NCBI RefSeq assembly: GCF_014196525.1
Contig: NZ_JACIDX010000017.1
Location: forward strand, 54,453 to 118,452
Length of the DNA stretch: 64,000 nt
Direction of reading: 5' to 3'
DNA from: Novosphingobium sediminicola
Lineage (GTDB): Bacteria; Pseudomonadota; Alphaproteobacteria; Sphingomonadales; Sphingomonadaceae
Shown: in pieces, positions 9,281 to 18,989 of the stretch
How the letters are laid out: the number at the start of each line of letters is the position of its first letter
Position numbering within the stretch: the stretch's first letter is position 1
Position numbers and translations under genes: made by a program
Notes under the pieces: generated by a model
Told to the model about the DNA's origin: nothing
The model's input: only the letters and a program-made list of their open reading frames with translations
The model's database searches: none

Positions 9281-10471
9281 TTACTTTGCTGAGGGCTTTT
9301 GGGGTGAGGACTTGTCGTGGGCCTTGATGCCCTGCGGCGTGCTGTCTGGCACGGCGATCACGACCTGACCCGGACGGATCTTGCCAAGGCCCTGTGTGAT
9401 CAGCTTGTCGCCGGGTTTCAGGCCATCGGTGACCACCCATTGATCGCCGATCGTGCGGTCGGCGGTCACCTTGCGGATTTCCGCCTTGTTGCCCGTGCCC
9501 AGCACCATCACCGTGGCGCCCCCGCGCGGATCGCGGCTCAATGCGCCCTGCGGCACCATCACGACCTTGCTCTGTTTGCCCTGCGACACGCGGGTGCGCA
9601 CAAACAGGCCGGGCAGCAGCGTGCCATCGGGATTGGCGAATTTGGCGCGCAGCGCGACCGTTCCGGTGGTGGTGTCGACCGTCACTTCGGAAAATTCCAG
9701 AGTGCCCGGAATCGGATATTCGCTGCCGTCTTCAAGAATCAGCTTGACCTTGCCGACTTCCTTGATGCCGCCATCGGCAAATTCCTTGCGCAGCTTCATC
9801 AGGCTGGCGCTGCTCTGCTGAATATCGACATAGATCGGGTCCAGCGTCGAGATCACCGAAAGCGGATCGGTCTGGTTTGCCGTCACCAGCGCACCCTCGG
9901 TATAGAGCGAGCGGCCGATGCGGCCTGTGATCGGCGCGGGAACGGTGGTAAAGCGCAGGTTGACCTTGGCGCTGGCCAGAGCGGCGCGATATTGCGCGAC
10001 CGAGGCGGCGCTGGTGCGCGCGGCGGCAGCGGCGTCGGTGTAGTCCTGCTGGGCCACGGCCTGATCCTGCGCCAATGGTTTGTAGCGGTCGGCCTTGACC
10101 TTGGCGGCCTCGGCGCTGGCCTGCGCGCTGACCAGATTGGCGGCGGCCTGATCGGCGGCGGCGCGATAGACGCTCGGGTCGATCTGATACAGCGGCTGGC
10201 CCTGATGCACCAGTTGGCCTTCGGTAAACAGGCGGCGCATCAGCACGCCCGACACCTGCGGGCGGACCTGACCCTGACGGAAGGGCGCGGTGCGGCCCGG
10301 CAGCTCGATTTCGAGCGGAACATCGGTCAGCGTGACCTGCGAAAAGCCGACCTGCGGGGTCTTTTTGTCGCGTTGCGGGGCGCCCGAACACGCGGACAGC
10401 GCCAGCGCAAGGCTGACAGCCAGCATGGCAGGCCCACCCGCAAGGGAGGCAAGGCGACGGCTATGAAACAT
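9281..10471 (-). CDS. Periplasmic adaptor of RND efflux pump (AcrA-like lipoprotein)
   Basis: Membrane-fusion subunit linking the RND pump to the outer channel. The start was set at 10471 (MFHSRRLASL) rather than an upstream in-frame codon, because a lipoprotein signal follows with lipobox LSAC, giving 396 residues. Lipoyl-like half-motifs (GRTAPFRQGQVRPQVSG and LRFTTVPAPITGRIG) flank a helical hairpin rich in Ala/Gln, and the C-terminal beta-barrel region carries LLPGLFVRTRV. A G-rich stretch precedes the ATG. No dedicated regulator gene adjoins the operon. Confidence 0.93.
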   Translation of the reverse strand: MFHSRRLASLAGGPAMLAVSLALALSACSGAPQRDKKTPQVGFSQVTLTDVPLEIELPGRTAPFRQGQVRPQVSGVLMRRLFTEGQLVHQGQPLYQIDPSVYRAAADQAAANLVSAQASAEAAKVKADRYKPLAQDQAVAQQDYTDAAAAARTSAASVAQYRAALASAKVNLRFTTVPAPITGRIGRSLYTEGALVTANQTDPLSVISTLDPIYVDIQQSSASLMKLRKEFADGGIKEVGKVKLILEDGSEYPIPGTLEFSEVTVDTTTGTVALRAKFANPDGTLLPGLFVRTRVSQGKQSKVVMVPQGALSRDPRGGATVMVLGTGNKAEIRKVTADRTIGDQWVVTDGLKPGDKLITQGLGKIRPGQVVIAVPDSTPQGIKAHDKSSPQKPSAK

Positions 10472-10631
10472 GAAAGGCCCCCGGTACTGATACAATCGTT
10501 CTATAGCTTGCGGCTTTCCGGTCACACGCCGCAAACGTCAAGGGTGCCAAAGGAGCAGAATGTCGGAAAAAGGGTAATTATTTGTCGCAAGGCGTACGCT
10601 TTTTGGCTCACTTTCCCGCCATTCATGAAAA

Positions 10632-13589
10632 TTATGACCCGGCTCCATCAGCGCGGGAAACAAAAACGCCCTCATGCGTTGTGACCGGCTGCGCTGTTTG
10701 AGACGGCCCTTGCGGAATGTCCGAAGGGGGGGCGGGAAGGACTGTGATCCGCACCGCATCACGCGCGCTCAGATAGCGCCGGGCAAGAGCCTGTACGGCC
10801 TCGGGCGTAACGGCGCGCAGCCTTTCGGCGGCATGGACCTGCCGCTCGATCTGATCCGGCTCGCTCTGCGCCAGCGCGACAATGCCCAGCCAGCCGCCAT
10901 TGGTGTGGAGCGTGTTGTCGATGGTTTCCAGCAAGGGCTGGCGCGCGCGCAGCATCAGATCGTCCGAAGGCGGCGTTTTGGCCAGCGCCGCCACCGCCTC
11001 GTCAATCGCCTGCTTGGCCATATCCACGCTGCCCACATCGACCGAGGCGGACACCGCGAAAGTGCCGTAATCGCGCCACACGCGGCTCAGATCGCTGCTG
11101 GCGCTGGGCGAATAAGAACGGCCCAGTTTCTGGCGCAGCGTCTCGGTCAACTGGATACGTAGCACGCGCTGCAGCATGTTGAACACCTGCTTTTCCGCCG
11201 GGTCGCGATCATCGCGCGTGGGCCAGACGTCATAGATCAGCGCCTGATCCGCCGGCCCGGTATGGGTGAGCGCGCGATCCCCCCGCTGCGTGGTGAAGGG
11301 CCGCTTGCGCTGGTCATCATATTTGCGAAACTCGGCCTCGCGCGTCGGCAATGCGCCAAAGGTGCGCCCCACATCGGCAATCGCGGCCTCTTCGTCCAGA
11401 TCGCCCACCAGGCCGATCTCGATGGCGCCATGTTGCAAACGCTCGGTGATGTCGCGCTTCAACTTGGCAAAGGTCAGGCCGCGATAGGCGCTGACGGGTT
11501 GCAGCGTAAAGCGCGGATCATTGTCCGACAGAATGCCCCCGATCGAGCTTTGCAGCGCGCTGCCCGGCGTGGCGCGCAGGCGCAGGAACATCGTGTTGGC
11601 ATTCTGGTGAAAGATGTTCTCACCCTCCTGCCGATAGCCCGGATCGGTGATCAGCGCGGCCATCATCTGAAGCTGAAGCAGCAGATCCTTGGGCCGGGTG
11701 CCCGCCGAAGCGTTGAAACTGTCGCCCGTCGCCGTCAGGCCAAGGCTGACGATATGGCCCGCGGTCAGCGACTGCATCTCGTCCAGCGTATGTTTGCCAA
11801 GCCCGCCCGTACCCATCATCGCGGTCATTTCCACCGCCAGCGGATTGTCGCTGGTGGCCAGCATCTGGCCCCCGTCAATCGCCATATGCACCAGCACCGA
11901 TTGCCGCGAAAGCGTGGTGCGCTTCAGGTTCAGCCGGACGCCATTGGCAAAGCGGATCTGGCGGATGCCGAAATTGGGCTCGCGCTTGTCCTCGACCACG
12001 CGGCCCGGCGCGCCGAAATCGGTATAGGCAAAGGGTGCGGGCGGCGGCTCCATGATCGTGGGCAGGGGGGTGGTCGACGCCTCGTTCCAGGCGGTGCGGA
12101 TGGCCTCGGCCCCGCCTTCGGGCGCGCGCCGTCCGGTAAAGCGGATCAGCGGATTGTCGAGCGTGGCCATATCGGCCTTGACCGCAGCCAGCACGAGTTG
12201 TGGCGTCAGTCCCGCCGTCTGCGCCTTGAGGAAAGCCATGTTGGTCGCCGGATCGGAGGGGATCGCGCCCCCGCGCAACATGCCCAGCGCCGCATTGGCC
12301 AGCGCCACGCTGCCCTGTGTTTCGGCCCGCGCCGCCGCTGTTTCGGCCAGACTGTTCAGCACCGCCACCTGTTCGTCGATTTCGCGCTGGGTAAAGCCCT
12401 GCTCCATCGCGCGGCGCACTTCGGTGGTCGCGGCGGTCAGGGCACGGCGCCAGCGCCCGTCGATCGAATCGACGTTGATCGCCGTATCGCGTCCGGCGTG
12501 GAAAATATCATTTGTGCCGAATTGCGCGGCGCGGAAAGGCGGATCGAGCCGCCGCGCAAGCCGCTGGAGCCGCCGGTTGATGATCGCATAGCCCACCGTA
12601 GTGGCCAGACTTTTGCGGCGGTTGGCCCATGTGTCGGGCTCGTCGCGCCATGCGCTGCGCCGGGTGATGGTGATATGTTCGGACAGCGAAGGGTCGAGAT
12701 AGACCGAATTGCGCCCGGTATCGGCCCCGTCAATTGGCCCTGCCGAAGGTTGCGGCGTGGCTGGGGATGGCGCCCAATCGCCAAAGCGGGCGCGGATTTC
12801 AGCCTCGACGGCGGCGACATCGAAATCGCCTACCATCACCAGCACCGCCTTTTCGGGCACATAATTGCGCCGCCAGAACGCGCGCAGCGTCTCGGCCGTG
12901 GCCCCGCCCAGCGTTTCCTCGGTGCCGATGGGGCTGCGTTGCAGATAGCGCGATTTGGGATCGACAAAGGCGTAGCGGTCCTGCGCCTCGCGATACTGCC
13001 AATTGTTGCGGTCGCGCTTTTCCGACAGGATCACGCCGCGCTCATTGCTCACGCTCTCGGGCGAAATGGTCAGTTCGCCCGCCGTTTCCCGCATCAGCAT
13101 CAGCGCCGTGTCGATCAGATCGGGCGTGTTGCGAGGCAGGTCGAGATGATAGGTCGTCGTTTCATAGGTGGTGAAGGCGTTGGTATGCGCGCCAAAGGCC
13201 AGCCCCTTGCGTTCGAGCAGGCGCACCATCTCGCCCTGCGCCACATGGGTGCTGCCCTGAAACGCCATATGTTCGACGAAATGGGCAAAGCCGCGCTCAC
13301 TTTCACCTTCGTCCAGCGAGCCGACATCAAAGCGCATCCGCACCGCGATTTCGTTCTTGGGCGTTTCATTGTGGCGCAGGATATAGCGCATCCCATTGGC
13401 CAGCCGCCCGAAGCGATAGGCCGGATCGGGCGTGATATCGCTCTTTTGAAATGTCCAGACCGCCGGGACGGCCTGATGCGCCGCGTGCGCCGCCGCCGGC
13501 CCTGTCCTTGCCTCGATATGCGAGGCGAGCGGCAGGAGCGCGACTCCCAAAAGGGCGGTCAGAACAAGGCGATGACGAGGCTGCTTCAT
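10632..13589 (-). CDS. M16 family zinc metallopeptidase (insulinase/pitrilysin-like), exported
   Basis: A 985-residue secreted peptidase with two M16 halves. A signal peptide (LVLTALLGVALLPLASH) is followed by the catalytic half bearing the inverted zinc motif HFVEHMAF (HxxEH). The C-terminal half (GLVGDLDEEAAIADVGRTFG) is the usual non-catalytic copy that closes the chamber. The length fits the ~950-residue periplasmic zinc proteases of sphingomonads. It is on the same strand as the efflux operon but 160 bases away, so it may have its own transcript. Confidence 0.93.
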   Translation of the reverse strand: MKQPRHRLVLTALLGVALLPLASHIEARTGPAAAHAAHQAVPAVWTFQKSDITPDPAYRFGRLANGMRYILRHNETPKNEIAVRMRFDVGSLDEGESERGFAHFVEHMAFQGSTHVAQGEMVRLLERKGLAFGAHTNAFTTYETTTYHLDLPRNTPDLIDTALMLMRETAGELTISPESVSNERGVILSEKRDRNNWQYREAQDRYAFVDPKSRYLQRSPIGTEETLGGATAETLRAFWRRNYVPEKAVLVMVGDFDVAAVEAEIRARFGDWAPSPATPQPSAGPIDGADTGRNSVYLDPSLSEHITITRRSAWRDEPDTWANRRKSLATTVGYAIINRRLQRLARRLDPPFRAAQFGTNDIFHAGRDTAINVDSIDGRWRRALTAATTEVRRAMEQGFTQREIDEQVAVLNSLAETAAARAETQGSVALANAALGMLRGGAIPSDPATNMAFLKAQTAGLTPQLVLAAVKADMATLDNPLIRFTGRRAPEGGAEAIRTAWNEASTTPLPTIMEPPPAPFAYTDFGAPGRVVEDKREPNFGIRQIRFANGVRLNLKRTTLSRQSVLVHMAIDGGQMLATSDNPLAVEMTAMMGTGGLGKHTLDEMQSLTAGHIVSLGLTATGDSFNASAGTRPKDLLLQLQMMAALITDPGYRQEGENIFHQNANTMFLRLRATPGSALQSSIGGILSDNDPRFTLQPVSAYRGLTFAKLKRDITERLQHGAIEIGLVGDLDEEAAIADVGRTFGALPTREAEFRKYDDQRKRPFTTQRGDRALTHTGPADQALIYDVWPTRDDRDPAEKQVFNMLQRVLRIQLTETLRQKLGRSYSPSASSDLSRVWRDYGTFAVSASVDVGSVDMAKQAIDEAVAALAKTPPSDDLMLRARQPLLETIDNTLHTNGGWLGIVALAQSEPDQIERQVHAAERLRAVTPEAVQALARRYLSARDAVRITVLPAPPSDIPQGPSQTAQPVTTHEGVFVSRADGAGS

Positions 13590-13774
13590 GACGCCATGCT
13601 AAAAGGGATTGGCGTGCAGGGAAAGCGGACATTTGTCGCGGGCAAGGCCTGTCGGTGGCGCGCGCAAGGCGTATTTGTACTAATGCCGCTGTTGGGCGGA
13701 GATGGTCATGCGCCCTGCCGATAAGGCATATTGGTTTCCAGCCAAGCGCTGGGGCTGGGTGGCCGATTAACAAA

Positions 13775-13806
13775 GAGGCGCCTCCATCGCTGGAGACGCC
13801 TTTTTG
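13775..13806. terminator. Hairpin terminator downstream of purC
   Basis: A ten-base-pair stem with one mismatch (13777-13786 with 13791-13800) and loop TCGC. It is T-rich on both sides (TTTTTG on plus, TCTTTGTT on minus). It lies 20 bases past the purC stop, so it most likely ends purC transcription. Confidence 0.7.
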
Positions 13807-13825
13807 TTTGGCTTGAGCGCCCGGC

Positions 13826-14605
13826 TTACTTGCCGCGCAGCTTGCGATGGTGGTTCAGGTCCAGCACCTCGCTCGGCCCGTCATTGTCGAGCAGGCCCAG
13901 ACGGCGCGCGACTTCCTGATAGGCTTCTTCTTCGCCGCCCAGATCCTGACGGAAGCGGTCCTTGTCCAGCTTCTCGCCCGAGGTCATGTCCCACAGACGG
14001 CAGCCGTCGGGGCTGATTTCGTCGGCCAGGATCACGCGGCTGTAATCGCCATCCCAGATGCGGCCGAATTCGAGCTTGAAGTCGATCAGGCGGATGTTGA
14101 TCGCCGCAAACATGCCGCACATGAAATCGTTGATGCGGATGGCCATGCTGGAAATGTCCTGCATTTCCTCGTTGCTGGCCCAGCCGAAGCAGGCGATGTG
14201 CTCTTCAGCGATCATCGGATCGCCCAGCGCATCGTCCTTGTAATAATATTCGATCAGCGTGTGGGGCAGCGGCTCACCCTCGGCAATGCCAAGGCGCTTG
14301 GAAATCGAACCCGCGGCCACATTGCGCACGACCACCTCGATCGGCACGATTTCGCACTGGCGCACCAGCTGTTCGCGCATGTTCAGGCGGCGGATGAAAT
14401 GGGTCGGGATGCCGATATGGTTCAGGCGGGTGAACACATATTCGCTGATGCGATTGTTGATCACGCCCTTGCCGTTGATCGTGCCCTTTTTGAGCGCGTT
14501 GAAAGCGGTGGCATCATCCTTGAAATATTGGATGATCGTGCCCGGCTCGGGACCTTCGTAAAGGATCTTGGCCTTGCCTTCATAGATCTGACGGCGACGC
14601 GACAT
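13826..14605 (-). CDS. purC: Phosphoribosylaminoimidazole-succinocarboxamide synthase
   Basis: PurC (259 aa) joins CAIR and aspartate to SAICAR in purine synthesis. It begins MSRRRQIYEGKAKILYEGPE, the family N-terminus; the start at 14605 is supported by AGGGGAAAG just upstream, and the longer in-frame extension lacks homology. Conserved blocks include VVVRNVAAGSISKRLG, LIDFKLEFGR and ILADEISPDGCRLWD. It is transcribed away from the virB operon. A terminator follows, so it does not read into the M16 gene. Confidence 0.97.
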   Translation of the reverse strand: MSRRRQIYEGKAKILYEGPEPGTIIQYFKDDATAFNALKKGTINGKGVINNRISEYVFTRLNHIGIPTHFIRRLNMREQLVRQCEIVPIEVVVRNVAAGSISKRLGIAEGEPLPHTLIEYYYKDDALGDPMIAEEHIACFGWASNEEMQDISSMAIRINDFMCGMFAAINIRLIDFKLEFGRIWDGDYSRVILADEISPDGCRLWDMTSGEKLDKDRFRQDLGGEEEAYQEVARRLGLLDNDGPSEVLDLNHHRKLRGK

Positions 14606-14785
14606 GGGCTTTCCCCTAATTCCTGACTGGATCGGCGATACATGCCTTTGGCGCCCAGCGCCGCCAAAAGGCAAGCCCCGGAATGCAGAACACACGGCAA
14701 AACTACCGCCAGACTCCGGGAAAGGGCGGGCCTTTAACCGAAGCGGGGCCCGGCATCAACCTTTGTCCGACATGCTTTGTCGAGA

Positions 14786-14814
14786 TTGAAGGATATGTCT
14801 GGCGCATTTAGGTA
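14786..14814 (+). promoter_or_regulatory. Candidate promoter of the virB operon
   Basis: TTGAAG (14786-14791), a 17-base spacer and TAGGTA (14809-14814) lie 20 bases before the first candidate start of virB2, in the purC/virB2 divergent gap. No operator-like repeat was recognised. Confidence 0.35.
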
Positions 14815-14834
14815 AAAAATCGGATTGGAAACCG

Positions 14835-15206
14835 ATGCAATCCGCGTTGCGCGGGGGGCGGCCCGTTTTTAGCCTCATGAGCATGAAACAGGATCTGCTC
14901 CCCTATTATCGCCGGATGGCCGGGCTTTTGATGGCGCTTTGGGCCGTTCCCACCTGGGCTCAGGCTTACGGCGTTACCGATCCGGCGGGCTCCGGCCCCA
15001 TCGTCGGCGCGTTGCGCTGGGTTCAGGGGACGCTGATGGGCTCGGTGGCCACGGTGGCCGCCGTGGTCGCCGTGGCGGTGGTGGGCATGATGATGCTGAC
15101 CGGGCGGATTAACTGGCGATACGGGGCCAGCGTGATCCTTGGCTGCTTCGTCCTGTTCGGCGCAGCCAGCATCGTGGCGGGCATCCAATCGGCGGCGGGT
15201 CAATGA
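14835..15206 (+). CDS. virB2: VirB2-like major pilin of type IV secretion system
   Basis: Encodes a small two-membrane-segment pilin (TrbC/VirB2 family). A long signal ends at WAVPTWAQA, leaving a mature peptide of about 79 residues with hydrophobic stretches MGSVATVAAVVAVAVVGMMM and ASVILGCFVLFGAASIVA. Alternative starts are the in-frame ATGs at 14877 and 14883. The first ATG is preceded by GGAAAC and gives a signal of about 44 residues, a length seen in VirB2 proteins. Its stop overlaps virB3 by four bases. The family assignment rests on topology and position. Confidence 0.8.
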   Translation: MQSALRGGRPVFSLMSMKQDLLPYYRRMAGLLMALWAVPTWAQAYGVTDPAGSGPIVGALRWVQGTLMGSVATVAAVVAVAVVGMMMLTGRINWRYGASVILGCFVLFGAASIVAGIQSAAGQ

Positions 15207-15514
15207 GCGGGCGCGGACAGGGCGCGCAGACGACCCCTCTGGCGCGTGATACGCTGTTTGTGGGGCTTACCCGTCCCCAGATGTTTGCGGGCGTCACATG
15301 GTCCTTCTTCGTCCTCAATCTGGTGATTTCAACTGAGGCTTTCCTGCTGCTGCGCTCGATCTGGGTGATGGCGCTGGCGCTGGGCGTGCATGGGCTGGGG
15401 GCGCTTGCCTGCCTGCATGAACCGCGCCGGTTCGATCTCTGGATGACCCGCGCGATGCGCTGTCCGCGCGTGCGCCATTACCGGTTCTGGCAATGCAATT
15501 CCTATCGGCCGTAA
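15203..15514 (+). CDS. virB3: VirB3-like inner-membrane protein of type IV secretion system
   Basis: A 103-residue protein with the VirB3 pattern TPLARDTLFVGLTRPQMFAG followed by two hydrophobic segments (WSFFVLNLVISTEAFLLL and IWVMALALGVHGLGALACL), and the C-terminal DLWMTRAMRCPR. VirB3 sits in the inner-membrane complex and works with the VirB4 ATPase. It overlaps virB2 by 4 and virB4 by 22 bases. Confidence 0.87.
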   Translation: MSGRGQGAQTTPLARDTLFVGLTRPQMFAGVTWSFFVLNLVISTEAFLLLRSIWVMALALGVHGLGALACLHEPRRFDLWMTRAMRCPRVRHYRFWQCNSYRP

Positions 15515-17817
15515 AGGCGCCCGATTATGCCGGAGAGGCGGCGGCGGGCGCGCATCTGCCCTATTCGCATCTGGTCGATGATGCCACGCTGGCGCTGCGC
15601 GATGGATCACTGGCGCAGGTGATCAGGATCGACGGGTTGATGTTCGAAACCGCCGATGGCGATACGCTGAACTATCGCAAGGACATGCGCGAGGCGATGC
15701 TGCGCGCGATCGGCTCCTCGCGCTTTGCCCTCTATCACCACATCCTGCGCCGCCGGGTAGAGCCGGAACTGGAGGGAACTTTCCCTGACGCCTTCAGCGC
15801 GGGGCTGAATGCGGCATGGCGCGAAAGGCTGGCGGCGCGGCGGCTCTATGCCAATGACCTGTTCATCTCCGTGATCCGCCGCCCGGCGCGGGCGCGGCGC
15901 CTGTGGGGCCGCGCGCAGGGGCCGGAAATGGCTGGCGAATTACGCGCGCTGGAGGCGGCTGTGGAGCAGGTGCTGGCCGCGCTGGCCCCCTATGGCGCGC
16001 GGCGGCTGGGGGCCTATGACGCGGGCCATGGCGTGTGCAGCGAGCTGCTGGAATTTCTGGGTGCGCTGTTCCATGGTGATATGGCGCCGATGCTGTTGCC
16101 CCATGGCGATGTAGGGCATCATCTGCCCCGCGCCCGCGTCTCCTTTGGTCAGGATACGCTGCAAATGGGGCATGGCTTTGGCGCGATTGTCTCGATCAAG
16201 GACTATCCGGGCCAGACCACAGCGGGGATGCTCGACGACCTGCTGCGCCTGCCCTTTGCGATGAGCATCAGCCAGAGTTTTGCCTTTGTGGACCGGGGGG
16301 AGAGCCTTGGCCGGATGAACCGCGCGCTGCGCCGGATGCGCGCCGCCGATGATGAGGCGATCAGCCTGCGCGAGGAACTGACGCAGGCCAAGGATGAGGT
16401 GGCCGCAGGGCGCGCCGGCTTTGGCGAACACCACCTGAGCGTGCAGATTATGGGCGAGGACCAGCGCGAGGTGGATGCGGGCGTGGCCGAGGTGCTGGCG
16501 GCGCTGGGCGATCTGGGCATCGTGGCGGTGCGCGAGGATGTGGGGATGGAGCCAGCCTTCTGGGCTCAGTTTCCCGGCAATTTTGTCTATATCACCCGCC
16601 GCGCGCTGATCGGATCGGCCAATTTCGCCGCCTTTGCCAGCGGGCATAATTTTCCGCTGGGCCGCGCGCGGGGCAATCCGTGGGGCGATGCGGTGGCCCT
16701 GTTCGAAACCACGGCGGCGGGGCCTTATCATTTCAACTTTCACGCCGATGGCGATCTGGGCAATTTCACCGTGATCGGCCCCAGCGGCAGCGGCAAGACC
16801 GTCATCACCAATTTCCTGTTGGCGCAGGCCCGCCGCTTTGCCCCGCGCATCGTGCTGTTCGACAAAGATCGCAGCGGGGAAATCTTCATCCGCGCGATGG
16901 GCGGCGCCTATGAGGCCCTGCGGCCCGACCGGCCCTCGGGCCTCAATCCGCTGCGCCTGCCCGATACGGCGGGCAACCGGGCGTTTTTGCTCGATTGGCT
17001 GGGCTGCCTTGTGGGGGGGCTGCGCGATTCGGCGGAAATGGAGGTGATGCGACAGGCGGTGGAGGCAAACTATCTGGCCCCGCCCGAATTGCGGCGGCTC
17101 TGTCATTTTGCCGCTCTGCTGCGTGGCGGCGCGCGACCTACGCCCGATGATCTGGCGGCGCGGCTGCGGCCATGGTGGGGCGCGGGCGAAAACGCATGGC
17201 TGTTCGACAATGAGGGGGCGGACAGCCTCGATCTGACGCGCGATGTGGTCGGGATCGACATGACGCTGGTGCTGGACCATCCGGTTTTGCGCACGCCTTT
17301 GATGATGGCGCTGTTTCATCGTGTGGACGCCATGCTGGACGGCACGGCCGCGATCATCGTGGTGGATGAGGGGTGGAAGGCGCTGGACGATGACATCTTT
17401 GCCGGGCGGTTGCGCGACTGGTTGAAGACCATCCGCAAGCGGGGCGGCATTCTGGGCTTTGTCACGCAAAATGCCGAGGATGCCTTGGCCAGCCGGATCG
17501 CCGGGGCGATTGTTGAGCAGACCGCGACCCAGATCTTTACCGCCAACCCCAAGGCGCGGGCGTGCGATTATGTCGATGGCTTTGGCCTGACCCCGCATGA
17601 GTTCGAACTCGTGCGTGCGATGCCCGACGCGGCGCGCTGTTTTCTGGTGAAGCAGGGCGGGGAAAGCGTGGTCTTGCGCCTTGCGCTCAACGGCGGGGCG
17701 CGCTGGTTGATGGTGCTTTCGGGGCGTGAGGCGCATGTGCGGCGGCTGGATGCCATTCGGGCTGAGGTGGGGGATGATCCGACCCATTGGCTGCCGCGCC
17801 TGCTGGGGGACGGATGA
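15493..17817 (+). CDS. virB4: VirB4-like ATPase of type IV secretion system
   Basis: A 774-residue VirB4/TrbE-type ATPase that powers pilus biogenesis and substrate passage. Walker A is GPSGSGKT (Lys435) and Walker B IIVVDEGWKAL (Asp625-Glu626). The C-terminal region contains GGILGFVTQNAEDAL and a conserved QIFTANPKA segment. The N-terminal CagE/TrbE-like domain carries LIGSANFAAFASGHNF. Length is close to the ~790 of Agrobacterium VirB4. The start lies inside virB3; the stop overlaps the next ATG. Confidence 0.95.
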   Translation: MQFLSAVKAPDYAGEAAAGAHLPYSHLVDDATLALRDGSLAQVIRIDGLMFETADGDTLNYRKDMREAMLRAIGSSRFALYHHILRRRVEPELEGTFPDAFSAGLNAAWRERLAARRLYANDLFISVIRRPARARRLWGRAQGPEMAGELRALEAAVEQVLAALAPYGARRLGAYDAGHGVCSELLEFLGALFHGDMAPMLLPHGDVGHHLPRARVSFGQDTLQMGHGFGAIVSIKDYPGQTTAGMLDDLLRLPFAMSISQSFAFVDRGESLGRMNRALRRMRAADDEAISLREELTQAKDEVAAGRAGFGEHHLSVQIMGEDQREVDAGVAEVLAALGDLGIVAVREDVGMEPAFWAQFPGNFVYITRRALIGSANFAAFASGHNFPLGRARGNPWGDAVALFETTAAGPYHFNFHADGDLGNFTVIGPSGSGKTVITNFLLAQARRFAPRIVLFDKDRSGEIFIRAMGGAYEALRPDRPSGLNPLRLPDTAGNRAFLLDWLGCLVGGLRDSAEMEVMRQAVEANYLAPPELRRLCHFAALLRGGARPTPDDLAARLRPWWGAGENAWLFDNEGADSLDLTRDVVGIDMTLVLDHPVLRTPLMMALFHRVDAMLDGTAAIIVVDEGWKALDDDIFAGRLRDWLKTIRKRGGILGFVTQNAEDALASRIAGAIVEQTATQIFTANPKARACDYVDGFGLTPHEFELVRAMPDAARCFLVKQGGESVVLRLALNGGARWLMVLSGREAHVRRLDAIRAEVGDDPTHWLPRLLGDG

Positions 17818-18989
17818 TGGGTGATTGCGGGGCTTTTGATCCTTCCGGGCCTTATGTGGGCGGGGTGTTGGCGTTGGCTGATTGCCGGGCGCTGGGGCTC
17901 GCTCAGGATGGCTGGCGGGTGCTTGGCCAAACCGGGGGCGACGGGGCTTGGTTGACGGCCGCCTTGACGATTGCGGTGGCGTTGATCGGCTATCGGCTGA
18001 TGCTTGGGCAGGCGCGGGGGCGGGACGGGCTGATGCTGGCGCTGCGCATGGGGGTGGTGCTGGCGCTGACCACGCAATGGCCCGCGTGGGAGGCGGTGGC
18101 CTATCGCGTGGGGATCGAGGGGCCGGAGAGCATCGCGCTCTCGGTCATCGGCGCGGATGGTGCGCGCTATGGCATGGCGGCGCGGTTTGACGGGATCGCT
18201 GGCGATCTGGACGAGGCCCTGCGTGTGGATGGGGTTCAGACCGCCGAGGACAAGGTGCAACCGGGCGGCCATGTCCTGTCAAGCGAGGCGCGCGGGCAGG
18301 TGGCATGGGCCAGCGGTTGGCTGACGGGGGCGGCGCTGGCGGGGCTGATGGCGCCGCGTCTGGTGATCGCGCTGTTGCTGGGGCTGGGGCCGCTGTTTGT
18401 GGGCGCCCTGCTGCTGACGGGCGCGCAGGGGTTGTTTGTGGGCTGGCTGCGGGCCTGCGTGGGGGCGATGCTGGCTGCGGTGGCGGGGGCGATGGTGTTG
18501 GGGCTGGAACTGGCGGTGATCGGGCCGCAGGTGGCGGGGCTGCTTGGCGCTCTGGGCGGCGATGGGGCCAATGCCATAGCGGGGAGGATTGCCTCGGGGG
18601 CTGGGCTGTTTGCGGCTTTGCTGGGGGCGGTGGCTTTGGGGGTGATGCGGGCGGCATGGGCGATACGCTTGCCGCAGGGCGCGGTGGGGGAAACTTTGTC
18701 CTCCATCACCCATCGAGAAACAACGGCGCATGAGGCCAGCCGGCACCACACTAAGCAGGCCAGCCCCACTCGAGCACAACATATCGCGCAGGCCACGATG
18801 CGCAGCCTGCGCCGCGAGGAAATGCATATCGAACGGACGAGCGAGCGGACGGGCGCAGCATCGACGCTCTTGGGCGCACCTTTGGGGCAAAGCGGCGGCG
18901 CGGCGGGGCGGCGGATGCGCCGTGTTTCAGGCGCAGCACAAAATCGGGACAACGCGCCAGCAGCGCAAAACAGAAATGGCGCGGCATGA
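17814..18989 (+). CDS. virB6: VirB6-like polytopic inner-membrane protein of type IV secretion system
   Basis: A 391-residue TrbL/VirB6-type membrane protein, starting at the ATGATG that overlaps the virB4 stop. At least six hydrophobic segments are visible (AWLTAALTIAVALIGYRL; a run of long Gly/Ala/Leu stretches around residues 175-285). A hydrophilic basic tail follows (~residues 300-391). VirB6 forms part of the translocation channel. In many systems virB5 and virB7 flank virB6; neither is seen here, since virB4 and virB8 overlap it directly. Confidence 0.87.
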   Translation: MMGDCGAFDPSGPYVGGVLALADCRALGLAQDGWRVLGQTGGDGAWLTAALTIAVALIGYRLMLGQARGRDGLMLALRMGVVLALTTQWPAWEAVAYRVGIEGPESIALSVIGADGARYGMAARFDGIAGDLDEALRVDGVQTAEDKVQPGGHVLSSEARGQVAWASGWLTGAALAGLMAPRLVIALLLGLGPLFVGALLLTGAQGLFVGWLRACVGAMLAAVAGAMVLGLELAVIGPQVAGLLGALGGDGANAIAGRIASGAGLFAALLGAVALGVMRAAWAIRLPQGAVGETLSSITHRETTAHEASRHHTKQASPTRAQHIAQATMRSLRREEMHIERTSERTGAASTLLGAPLGQSGGAAGRRMRRVSGAAQNRDNAPAAQNRNGAA

